A stretch of DNA of 64,000 bases from Demequina subtropica (lineage in GTDB: Bacteria > Actinomycetota > Actinomycetes > Actinomycetales > Demequinaceae). The stretch spans positions 152,138 to 216,137 of the forward strand of contig NZ_BBMB01000012.1 in assembly GCF_000971235.1 (NCBI RefSeq), written 5' to 3'. This document shows, in pieces, positions 50,459 to 58,807 of the stretch. Position numbers and translations under genes: made by a program. The first letter of the stretch is position 1. Each line of letters begins with the position of its first letter. Under the pieces are notes generated by a model that worked only from the letters and a program-made list of their open reading frames with translations, did not search any database and was not told the origin of the DNA.

Positions 50459-52135
50459 CTAGTCGAACTTGGACTCATCAAGCCGACGCCGCAGGTGCGA
50501 CATGAGACTAAGCGCATCGAGACAATCATGGTGGCTAATGACGCCAAGGCCCTTGATCGTCGCTAAGAGTTCATGCGAGAGGGGGTTCCTGAAAGCGGCC
50601 CAAATCGCCTTCGCCATCTCTCGTTGCCCGTTCTCGAGATTCTTCACCGTGTCGCCCGAGATCCGCGGCGAACCAGTCTGGTAATCCGCGGTGAAATGCA
50701 GCCGATCACCACCCTCGCCGAGGGCCTTGCCGAACAAGCTTGCCTCAGGCTCGTTTGGCATTCTTGCCGCAACTCTGAGATCGGCCACGTACTGCTTGCA
50801 GGCCTCGAGAAGCGCTTGATAGTAGTCGCCACCCTTGAAGTAGTCCTCGCATGCGCCCTGGATGGCCGGGTGCAAGTGCCGCCAGACAAGATCGGCATAC
50901 GGCGGCGCCAGGCCCTTCAGGCTGTCAACCGCCTTCCCTCGGTCGCCATCACTCATGTCTGTCTCATCGGACTCGATAATTCCGAGGAGGTCCCTCAATG
51001 GCTCCCGCTCAGGCCCATGAACCGTTGCTACCCACTCTTCGGTGTCCACACCTGTGCGATCCCTCACCTGAGCTTTCTTCTTGTCGGCACGGAGCGCCCG
51101 ACGCAGGAGCGCAATTTCCTCGACGGCAGACTTGAGGACCGCGCGGATCTCCGCAGCATGGGGGTGATCCCAGTTGACAGCGCGCCTGTCCGTGGCGACT
51201 ACATCGGGCTTGATCTCATCGAGCAGGTCAACCGTGACATGGCCGGTCAGGTACGCATAGGCATAGCTCGAATCGCTCGCACCGAAGAACTCCGGCTCGT
51301 TTACGAGCCGGCCGCTCGCGTACACCGCAACCCCACGCATTTGAGTCGGCAACGGCTTCTCAGCCGCGACGACCGTTCCGTGGATACCCTTGCTGGTGAG
51401 CGCGGACGCAGTGCTCGGCAGGTCCTCTGGCAACGTCCAGGAGAACTCTCGTGCGACTGTGCTCACGCGAAGTTCTTTGGTGACCGGGATGCGCGTGCCG
51501 TCGCGATCAACCACGTCCAGCGCCACGTCGTCGCCGCTGTAGTGGAACAGCCGCGAAAGACTCTCGGCCAGGTCACTCGCAGAGATATCGCTCACCCGCG
51601 CAAGCCGCGAGACGGCGACTGACGTACCCTGTCCGTCTTCGGGCGCCGGCACTCGAGATTCAGATGGCTCGTAGTCGCCATCGGTGGTGCCGATGAGGTC
51701 GTCCCAGTCAAGCGCGATGACGAGCGCTGAATCGTCGCCCCGACGCTTCGTGGACACCACAATCTCTTGTCCGATTCCGAAGAGTGCCAGCTTCCCGAGC
51801 CCCTTCTTGCCCGAGACCACGCGCTTTCCACTCTCGGACATGCCGACAGGAGCTTCGCCGCGCCGATTGCGACCAATGCGGAGGTACTTATCTCGCACAT
51901 CCCGGCGGGACATCCCGTGGCCATTGTCCGAGACCTCGATCCGCTGCTCGGTGCCCTTGCCTGACACCAGCACTGAGATCTCCGTCGCGTCTGCATCGTA
52001 GGCATTGGCCACGAGTTCGGCCACGGCATTGGGCAGCCTCGAGTACATGTTCGACCCCAGGTGCTCGATGGTGTGCGGGTCAAACTTGAGCGACAGCGGG
52101 GCGTCTTCACTGGTAAAGGGTTGTTCGGCATCCAT
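50459..52135 (-). CDS. GHKL ATPase with C-terminal Ymh/TIGR02391-type domain
   Basis: 558 residues. The GHKL (Hsp90/MORC-like) ATPase motifs are ELVANAYDADATEI (N box, about 40), VSDNGHGMS (G1, about 70) and SGKKGLGKLALFGIG (G2, about 110). The C-terminal about 150 residues (YYQALLEACKQYVADLRVAARMP, LFGKALGEGG, NGQREMAKAIWAAFRNPLSHE, LDALSLMSHLRRRLDESK) match TIGR02391/Ymh, a domain seen in abortive-infection and restriction-linked proteins. MORC-type GHKL proteins clamp DNA or sense invaders. It lies 165 bases after drmB in the same orientation with its own -10-like TAATGT, so it may be an extra component of the system. Confidence 0.82.
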   Translation of the reverse strand: MDAEQPFTSEDAPLSLKFDPHTIEHLGSNMYSRLPNAVAELVANAYDADATEISVLVSGKGTEQRIEVSDNGHGMSRRDVRDKYLRIGRNRRGEAPVGMSESGKRVVSGKKGLGKLALFGIGQEIVVSTKRRGDDSALVIALDWDDLIGTTDGDYEPSESRVPAPEDGQGTSVAVSRLARVSDISASDLAESLSRLFHYSGDDVALDVVDRDGTRIPVTKELRVSTVAREFSWTLPEDLPSTASALTSKGIHGTVVAAEKPLPTQMRGVAVYASGRLVNEPEFFGASDSSYAYAYLTGHVTVDLLDEIKPDVVATDRRAVNWDHPHAAEIRAVLKSAVEEIALLRRALRADKKKAQVRDRTGVDTEEWVATVHGPEREPLRDLLGIIESDETDMSDGDRGKAVDSLKGLAPPYADLVWRHLHPAIQGACEDYFKGGDYYQALLEACKQYVADLRVAARMPNEPEASLFGKALGEGGDRLHFTADYQTGSPRISGDTVKNLENGQREMAKAIWAAFRNPLSHELLATIKGLGVISHHDCLDALSLMSHLRRRLDESKFD

Positions 52136-52300
52136 TTCACTACGACATTACCCACACACGAGCGCACCAGAGCGATGCGACTCGCGGCGATACGCGATCG
52201 TCGAGTTCGCCTTGACCTAGCTGCCTCCCTCGGCCATAGCCGGGCCACCCGGCGACTTGATTGAGCTCAACAAGGCCCCGCAGCCCGCGGTCGCTGGACT
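52136..52300 (-). promoter_or_regulatory. Intergenic region with promoter of the GHKL gene and a palindrome
   Basis: On the minus strand TAATGT (52150-52145) ends 9 bases before ATG 52135, with no Shine-Dalgarno, so the transcript would have only a few untranslated bases. TTGAGCTCAA at 52261-52270 is a perfect 10-base palindrome between drmB and this promoter. Separate control from the drm operon is plausible. Confidence 0.45.
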
Positions 52301-54118
52301 TCAGTCGTGCACGGGCGGGCTTTGCCGTACGCCGTCGAGCACGCCTTCGAGTAGGCCTTGCACCTTTGCGCCTCCAAGGACCAACTGACGGTCAAGCAGC
52401 CTGTTCGCAGTCTCGCAAGACGTTTCGCTAACGAGCGAGCAGCCGTGGCATGCCGACAAGTTGAGATTCGAAGCGCCCTGCCGATCGCTCTCGATGCAGA
52501 CCGGATCGTTGGAACAGACGTCTGCGTCGTTGAGCGCCGTGATCAGCAGCGGAACCAACTCGTCCGGCGCGCCGAGACGAACCAATCCTCCGAGCGTGCC
52601 CTGAGCGTCGCCTGCAGCCGTGTAGATCAGGATCCCGGCGGTGCGGTCAACGCGATCGGAATTGGCATAGATCCGTTCCTGGAGCGAAGCCGAGGAGTAG
52701 CCGCTAGCAAATGCCAGCCTGCGGATCAGGAGATGGGCGATGGTGTGGAGCGCGATGTACCGCGGTTCGGGGACGTCGAGGCGGTTGGCCCACGTGCTGG
52801 TGTTGCGGCGCGCGATAAGAGTCTCGGCCCGTGCTCGTACATCTGGGCGTGCCTCCCAGCCAGCGAGGTAGGTCTCGTCGAACCGGATGAAGATCCCCTC
52901 ACCGAACATCTCGATTGCCGGGTAGATCGGCTTGCGGCTCTTGTCCGGCCCGAGATCAGCCGTGATGAGGTCTGCGCCCGCGTCGTGCCGGCGGAATCCC
53001 AGCAGCGCACGTACCTCACGAACTCGACGAACTTGACCGACGGAGACAATCCGGCCCGCCAGCGCGTTGGGCCATTCCGTTCGCGGCGCGAGCGGCCAAC
53101 CGTCCACAACGAAGTCGCCTCCGCTGGCGTCGCGCCCACCCGGCTCGACCTTCTTCAGAAAGGCCGCCCACTCACCATCCTTGAGGTCAAGGAGCGGCGT
53201 GCCCACGTCTTCACCGTCGTCCGCGGCGACGCCAAGAACGACCTCGAGGGTGGTGCCCAGCTCGTCGGCAATCCACCCCCCGACCATCTCAGCCTGCGGC
53301 CCGCCGTTGTCGGCCCTGACGCGGTCGAACAGCACGTGACCGCGGATCTTGTCGGCCAGTTCCGCGGACTGTGGACGCTCCTCAGGAATGTCCAATGCCG
53401 AGAGCCGCTCGGCAATGTAGTTACCCGTGGCTCCGCGTTGTGCCGCGACAAGGGGATGCTCACACACCCGAGCCGGCGGGTCACTTTCCCAGGGCTGCCG
53501 CCCGTCGCATTTGATCCCGTCTCGCAATAGCGCGCCCTTGGTGACGAGCTCCGAAACGGATCGCGAACGCTTGCAGCCATTGCACGTGATCCGAAGGGAC
53601 TTCAGGCCCTCGCCGTGCTTTGCCGACCGAATGAACTTGAGCTCCTTGTAGGACCTGCAAAAGCGGACCTCGTCGGTAACACCTTCATCGTTGCCTCGAT
53701 GTGCCCACATGAACCAGTTGATGTCCTGAATGTGGCTCCCCTTCTCGCAGATCGCCACGTAGCGCATCGGAACAAGGGCCCCGCCACATTCACACTTGTT
53801 GGTCCACTTCCCGCGGTCTTTGCCGCTCAGCTTGGAGAGCTTGGTGCAACGCTCGCAGAACCGCCACTCGGGGAACCTCCAGTACAGAAGCCCCGGCGTC
53901 TCCTTGGCTGCACGGCCCGCGTGCGTGGGAGCTTGCCTCAAGACTCCCGGCCCGATGCGCTGCAGCAGGCGTTCGCACGAGATCTCGTGAGCATCCTTCT
54001 TCTGCCACCACGATGTGTCCGGCGCGATCAACGATTGACCGCGCACATCAACGATGGCACCCACCCCGAAGGGCGAAAGGATCTCCGACGATCGAAGATC
54101 ATGCCTGATACGTTCCAC
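52301..54118 (-). CDS. drmB: DrmB (DUF1998) zinc-binding component of a DISARM-type defence system
   Basis: 605 residues. GTG 54118 has GGAGGAGG 6 bases upstream and lies inside the 3' end of drmA (20-base overlap). N-terminus RHDLRSSEILSPFGVGAIVDVRGQSLI is typical of DrmB. Cys pairs FCERC (about 88) and CECGG (about 111) and a later CNGC form zinc ribbons. The DUF1998 domain has ALHTIAHLLIRRLAFASGY (about 458) and ends CHGCSLVSETSCETANRLLDR. In DISARM, DrmA and DrmB form a complex that recognises and loads on incoming DNA (published structure; general knowledge). The downstream gene is the GHKL-Ymh protein rather than the usual PLD-type drmC. Confidence 0.9.
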   Translation of the reverse strand: MERIRHDLRSSEILSPFGVGAIVDVRGQSLIAPDTSWWQKKDAHEISCERLLQRIGPGVLRQAPTHAGRAAKETPGLLYWRFPEWRFCERCTKLSKLSGKDRGKWTNKCECGGALVPMRYVAICEKGSHIQDINWFMWAHRGNDEGVTDEVRFCRSYKELKFIRSAKHGEGLKSLRITCNGCKRSRSVSELVTKGALLRDGIKCDGRQPWESDPPARVCEHPLVAAQRGATGNYIAERLSALDIPEERPQSAELADKIRGHVLFDRVRADNGGPQAEMVGGWIADELGTTLEVVLGVAADDGEDVGTPLLDLKDGEWAAFLKKVEPGGRDASGGDFVVDGWPLAPRTEWPNALAGRIVSVGQVRRVREVRALLGFRRHDAGADLITADLGPDKSRKPIYPAIEMFGEGIFIRFDETYLAGWEARPDVRARAETLIARRNTSTWANRLDVPEPRYIALHTIAHLLIRRLAFASGYSSASLQERIYANSDRVDRTAGILIYTAAGDAQGTLGGLVRLGAPDELVPLLITALNDADVCSNDPVCIESDRQGASNLNLSACHGCSLVSETSCETANRLLDRQLVLGGAKVQGLLEGVLDGVRQSPPVHD

Positions 54119-57100
54119 GGTCCACCTCCTCCAAGGGCTCGCGGACTTCCACGGCGACATTGGGCTCGACCGATCGCATGGAGTCTCCCACTAGCCATCC
54201 TTCGCCGGATTGCCCGAAGCGTTTGAGCAGCGCCGGGTCGTCGGACTTGGCGCCGTCGTACTTCAGACTTCCCGACTCGGCGCGCGCATTTGCGGCGCGA
54301 CGGTCCCAATCACGCAGCAACGTCCAAAGCGCCGCCTCCGTCTCATCGGCCTCAACCCGATCCGATGCCTTGACGATCTCGACGAGGTCGCCAACGAGTC
54401 GATCGAGCGCCGCTTTCACGGCGGCATCGTCGAGGTCGAGGTCTTTCGCCGACTCGTTGGGAGCAAGCGATGGGATCGAGTGCCTCACGAGTGCCACGAG
54501 CGCCCCGGCGAGAGAGCGATCCCGCGAAGCCAACGACCACGGGGTCACGCTCGTCGGCTCTACGCTCCGGTAGAGCGCCTCGTGGTAACCCCTGAAGGTC
54601 TCGAAGTGGGACCTGTCTCGTGCGCGATTGGAACGAAACAGGGTGGCGACGATGCCCTTGTTGGCACCTCGCCCGACTCGACTCGTCGCCTGGATGTACT
54701 CGGAAGTTGTCTTGGGCTGACCGACCATGAGCATGAGCGCAAGCCTTGGAATGTCGATTCCGACCGACAGCATGTTCGATGACAGCACCACGTCGATCGC
54801 CTGGTCCGTCGCGTCGGCACTCTTCGAGAGTTCACGCAGATCGTTCGGGAGCTCCTCCGGACCCTTCCGGCTCGTGAGCTCAAGAACCCTGCCGGCTCGA
54901 ACCTTTCGCAGCGGCAGTTCGAGCCGCTCCGACCGCGGCTCGAGTCGTCCGTTGACGTCATCGACGACCAAGGTCCCCGTGCGCCCCAGCTCCCGGAGGC
55001 TGTTGTGGTACATCACTGCCGTCCAATACGCGTCACGCGTCGCGCCTGCATCGGGTTCCTTCGCCAGCACCTCGGGAATCTCGATGAGCGGGGCCGAAGC
55101 GGCGATGACCGCCGAGACCTGGGAGAGCGACTGTGGCATCAGCCCGACGTAGAGTCGCCCTTCGCCGCTCTGCACAGGCTCTGAGAAGAATGTCCGATCG
55201 TCGTCGAGCCCAGCGGGCGGGTAGAGAGCAACCTGGCGCCCATACAGGCCACGGACCTGCTCATTCGAGGCCCGGATGGTCGCAGTCGAGGCAACGATCT
55301 TCGGAGTGCTCCCGTGTTGCCTCAAGAGCAGTTGGATCACAGCGTCGAACACGGCGACGGTAGTGCCGAGGGGACCAGACAGCAGATGCAGCTCGTCCTG
55401 GATGATCATGGAGGGCTGGCGGAAGACGGTATTGATCCCGAGCAAACGACCAGCTTCAGGCTTGAACTGAAGCCTGGCGAACTTGTCGACTGTCGCGAGC
55501 AGGATCGTGGGCGGGTCGTCGTACAGCTCTTCGTCCACAACGCCGACGGGCAGCTCGTCGGCGAACGCGCACTTCTGGTTGGTGCAGTGGATGACGACTT
55601 GACGCCCGACGACGCGCATGCCGTATCGGCTCGCGTCGACAGACCTCGACTCGGGGACGAGTGGAGTCCTGCACCACGGGCAGCTCTCGATCTGGAACTG
55701 ATTTGCCTCGTCAGGCCTGGCCGCTCGATGTAGTCGCTCGAGTGCGGCCTTGGCATCGGCATGTGTTCCGGGAGTGACTTCATTTCCTACCCAGAGACCG
55801 ATGGAGAAGGGCGACATTCCTTTCGCACGAGGGTCCGCGAGTTCTCCGGGTCGCCTCATCAGCTCCATGGCGCAGACTAGTGACGCCGCACGCTGAAACT
55901 GTTGCGACGTCAGTAGCCGAAGGGTGTAGCGGGTGATGACGGCGGTTCCGCCGCCCGCGACTCCATGGGTCAATCGACGACGGAAGATCTCGATGGCCGC
56001 GAGCCCCAGGTAGGCCTCCGTCTTTCCACCACCCGTGGGGAACCAGATCAGGTCGACAACCTCACGGTCCTCGTGCGTGCCGTTTACGGTGGAGGCCAGC
56101 GCGACCAACAGGAAGCCAAGCTGGAACGGACGCCAGGCCGGTTCGACCACGTCGTGAGGATCCGTGCCTCCCGCAATCTGCGCCTGCTGCATGTTGCGAC
56201 GCATCGCCGCCATGCCGAGCGCGAAAGCGACCCGGAGGTCTTGATGGTCCGGGTCGCGTAGAAGACCCACGCCCCCACGCATGCGCCCTACCGCGGTCCG
56301 AGATCGCCCTACGATCCTTCCAGCGACGTCCGCCTCAGGACCGAAAGACGCGACCCGCGCCTCCTGCATGCCCACCCACGAATCGAACGCGGCGACGAAA
56401 GACTCGAGCGAAGCGACGACCTGTTCAGGCGCGGTGTCGAGCCGCTCGAGCAGGTCCAGGCGCAACGCATCGGAGGCTTCCGCTTCAGGTTCGAACGCCG
56501 TCGTCGTCACGCCGGGGACTACGAAGGCCGGCACAGGATCGAGGAAGACCCTCTGAATCTGCCCGTCAATCCGTTCCCAGTCGGCTGCCATTCCATGTCC
56601 GACCGCGTAGATCTTGCGATCGCGATAGCGAAGGCGTAGCTCGGCAGACTCCGGGTCGATGTCGATCGCGTGGGTTGTGTCGTACTCGTGGATGCGATGG
56701 CCCTCAAGGGGAGCGACACTCAGCGCGACCTGGAAGAGCATCAGCGGGATATCGAGGCGGTCGTCGCCGGTTGCAGCCGACAGCACCCTGACGTGCACAG
56801 TGACGAGGTGCGCTGATCCGTAGCGCCGCCATCTGGACCCGACCTCGACGGGCACGGCGCCGACTTCCAACTGCTGCATCTTGCGCTCGGACGACAGTTC
56901 GAGGCCGTCGAGTTGGAAGGGGTTTCGTAACCAGCGCGGCGGGCCGTCGCCCTCTACCTGCGAATAGGTTCCGCCGGAGAGACTGCACAGAACTGCATCG
57001 CCGTCGGTGATGAACGAGATCGCCACGGACGACGGGCGCCAGTCCTCTGCAAGCGGACCGGACGCACCCTCTTCGTCGACGTCGCCTTCGGGCACGTCGG

Positions 57101-57290
57101 CATCACTGATGGAGTCGGATGGCTGCGGGGCATCGTCCGGCGCAAGGAGCTCTGAGGATGGGAAGAGCATCCCCACGGAGTACTGGCGGTTCGGCATGTT
57201 CTCGACGACCTCGTGAGCGCCACCGTCTGGACCGACGTAGGTCGAGCGGAGGTGCGTCAGGACGTGCCGCTGCGGTCTTGTCAGAGTCAC
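54099..57290 (-). CDS. drmA: DrmA-type SF2 helicase of a DISARM-type defence system
   Basis: 1063 residues. GTG 57290 overlaps the upstream stop in GTGA (57287-57290). Residues 1-400 are the DrmA N-terminal region, including the acidic stretch DDAPQPSDSISDADVPEGDVDEEG. Then DLIWFPTGGGKTEAYLGLAA (Walker A, about 420), zinc-type CPWC and CTNQKC (about 538-575), the Walker B variant IIQDELHLLSGPLGT (about 632), VASTATIR, LSVGIDIPRLALMLMVGQPKTTSEYIQATSRVGRG (motifs V/VI, about 850-880). The QDELHL form and PTGGGKTEAYLG are diagnostic of DrmA rather than ordinary DEAD helicases. Probably translocates on phage DNA together with DrmB. Confidence 0.9.
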   Translation of the reverse strand: MTLTRPQRHVLTHLRSTYVGPDGGAHEVVENMPNRQYSVGMLFPSSELLAPDDAPQPSDSISDADVPEGDVDEEGASGPLAEDWRPSSVAISFITDGDAVLCSLSGGTYSQVEGDGPPRWLRNPFQLDGLELSSERKMQQLEVGAVPVEVGSRWRRYGSAHLVTVHVRVLSAATGDDRLDIPLMLFQVALSVAPLEGHRIHEYDTTHAIDIDPESAELRLRYRDRKIYAVGHGMAADWERIDGQIQRVFLDPVPAFVVPGVTTTAFEPEAEASDALRLDLLERLDTAPEQVVASLESFVAAFDSWVGMQEARVASFGPEADVAGRIVGRSRTAVGRMRGGVGLLRDPDHQDLRVAFALGMAAMRRNMQQAQIAGGTDPHDVVEPAWRPFQLGFLLVALASTVNGTHEDREVVDLIWFPTGGGKTEAYLGLAAIEIFRRRLTHGVAGGGTAVITRYTLRLLTSQQFQRAASLVCAMELMRRPGELADPRAKGMSPFSIGLWVGNEVTPGTHADAKAALERLHRAARPDEANQFQIESCPWCRTPLVPESRSVDASRYGMRVVGRQVVIHCTNQKCAFADELPVGVVDEELYDDPPTILLATVDKFARLQFKPEAGRLLGINTVFRQPSMIIQDELHLLSGPLGTTVAVFDAVIQLLLRQHGSTPKIVASTATIRASNEQVRGLYGRQVALYPPAGLDDDRTFFSEPVQSGEGRLYVGLMPQSLSQVSAVIAASAPLIEIPEVLAKEPDAGATRDAYWTAVMYHNSLRELGRTGTLVVDDVNGRLEPRSERLELPLRKVRAGRVLELTSRKGPEELPNDLRELSKSADATDQAIDVVLSSNMLSVGIDIPRLALMLMVGQPKTTSEYIQATSRVGRGANKGIVATLFRSNRARDRSHFETFRGYHEALYRSVEPTSVTPWSLASRDRSLAGALVALVRHSIPSLAPNESAKDLDLDDAAVKAALDRLVGDLVEIVKASDRVEADETEAALWTLLRDWDRRAANARAESGSLKYDGAKSDDPALLKRFGQSGEGWLVGDSMRSVEPNVAVEVREPLEEVDRGTYQA

Positions 57291-58807
57291 TTCGCCATCA
57301 ACTGCTTCCGGATGAGTTGCTGCAAGTTCTTCTTGTCGTCGTTCGTGGTCACGATGTGGAGAGAGACTCGCGCACGTGTCACTGCAACGTAGAACGCGGC
57401 CCTGGCTACGTCGTTGAAAACGCGCGGGAGATCGCACACGATGACGTGCTCCGCCTCGAGGCCCTTGGCGAAGCGTGGACTCGTGACCGTGAAGCCGCGA
57501 TCCGAGATGTGCGGCGCCTCTGTCGCGCTTGTGAGGACGATCCAGATCTCCGAACGTGTCGCTCCGTCAGCGACAAGCCGTGCTGCGACCTCCTCCGCTG
57601 CACCGAGGTCTGCAGGTCCGTCAGGGGTGTGCCATTGGACTTTCTCGCCGTGGACGATTCCCGGGTCGCCGACGTCCGCACCGAGGTACTGCTGGACCAC
57701 GTGGACGATCGCACCGGTGTTCCTGACGTTGAGGTCCAGGTCGAACGATGCGGCGTCCTCACTCACGATGGCGAGGACGTCCTCATCGAACGCACCATCG
57801 ACGTGAGCTTGGTTGTTGGGGTCAAGGAACATGCGCCAGCGTCCGCCAGATCGCCCACCCTTGACGACGGCGTCGATCCGATCCATGCCTTCTGGAGTCA
57901 TGAGGTCTTGTGCCTCGTCGACGAAGACGACGTCGTACTGCTCGTCTCCACGGAGCTCATGAAACGGGAGGAGCGCGATATCGCGGCCCGCGATGCGGGG
58001 TGCGAAGAAGCCGACGAGCCCCGGGGAACCAAAGGTGATGAGGACCTCGCGCCCTTGCTCAGCCTCCTGCTTGGCACCTTCGGCAAGAATGAGTGACTTG
58101 CCGGTGCCGGCTCCACCGCTGGCGAGCACGCGGGGATTGCGTGCGAGCGCCGCAAGTACTCGAGCCTGACCTTCGGTGGCGCGATTCTGCTCCTCGATCA
58201 CCGCGCCTCGCTGGGCGTCAATCACGGGCACGCGGGTGAACTCGCCGAACAATCGCGCGCGCAGCTCGTCCGGTCGAGCGCGCTTCTGTCCGGTTGGCGC
58301 GGACCGCGCGCCTACGACGACGACGTCGAGCGCGGATCCGAGCGAGGCCACATTCATGTCGTCCTTCGCAAGCCAGTGCGTAGCGCGCCACTCGACGGAG
58401 TGCGGCGGCGAGTCGATATCCGGCGTGACTACTAGCGCTTCATGAGCGAACCAGTCCGTCCGCTCTTCACGGAGGATGTCGCGCAGCGCGAACGCAGCGG
58501 ACTGCGCCTGCGCCATCGGTGACTCGCGCAGCTTCTTCCAGTCACCGTGGCGATTTACCGAGTACCAGACTCCATCGTGCTTGCGAACCCCTCCCCCTTT
58601 CACTTCGACGACAACCACGACGCCCCGCCAAAGGATGACGAAGTCAGCCTCCGCCTGTTGCTTGTGCTCGTGCGAGCGCAGGTTCACGGAATGGAAGGCG
58701 ACCGCATTGGGATCGAGGTCCACGCGACTGAGCAGGCGCGCGAGCTTGCGCTCGGCGTCGCTCGTGGCGTTGCGCTCGATATCGATGAGGTCGGGGATGA
58801 GGATCAT
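57287..58807 (-). CDS. NERD-domain nuclease fused to UvrD-like (SF1) helicase
   Basis: 506 residues. ATG 58807 overlaps the upstream stop in ATGA (58804-58807). Residues about 8-130 are a NERD domain: NATSDAERKLARLL, then AEADFVILWRGVVVVVEVKGGG, with the D-x(n)-E-V-K nuclease triad of the restriction-endonuclease-like fold. Residues about 215-500 are a compact SF1 helicase: LASGGAGTGKSLILAEGAK (Walker A, about 230), DVVFVDEAQDLM (Walker B, about 298), a motif III-type FLDPNNQAHVDG, and FYVAVTRARVSLHIV (motif VI). NERD-helicase fusions are known in defence islands; here it is locked in the drmAB operon. Confidence 0.9.
   Translation of the reverse strand: MILIPDLIDIERNATSDAERKLARLLSRVDLDPNAVAFHSVNLRSHEHKQQAEADFVILWRGVVVVVEVKGGGVRKHDGVWYSVNRHGDWKKLRESPMAQAQSAAFALRDILREERTDWFAHEALVVTPDIDSPPHSVEWRATHWLAKDDMNVASLGSALDVVVVGARSAPTGQKRARPDELRARLFGEFTRVPVIDAQRGAVIEEQNRATEGQARVLAALARNPRVLASGGAGTGKSLILAEGAKQEAEQGREVLITFGSPGLVGFFAPRIAGRDIALLPFHELRGDEQYDVVFVDEAQDLMTPEGMDRIDAVVKGGRSGGRWRMFLDPNNQAHVDGAFDEDVLAIVSEDAASFDLDLNVRNTGAIVHVVQQYLGADVGDPGIVHGEKVQWHTPDGPADLGAAEEVAARLVADGATRSEIWIVLTSATEAPHISDRGFTVTSPRFAKGLEAEHVIVCDLPRVFNDVARAAFYVAVTRARVSLHIVTTNDDKKNLQQLIRKQLMAK

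Noticed and set aside
50181..50462. A 93-residue frame containing GLTGFEPATP
   Set aside because: This phrase is the well-known artefact of translating the 3' end of a tRNA gene; the stretch is the tRNA fragment and terminator, not a protein gene.
483..54655. GACGATGC as a KOPS (FtsK-orienting) sequence
   Set aside because: Copies occur about equally on both strands within this window, whereas KOPS are strongly strand-skewed. The over-representation itself is kept as a finding.
54099..58807. Annotating DrmA and the NERD protein with longer upstream starts (57437 and 58825)
   Set aside because: The GTGA and ATGA overlaps with the upstream stops give starts at 57290 and 58807, typical of coupled operons. 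The extra residues would be read from inside the preceding gene and show no conservation-like features.
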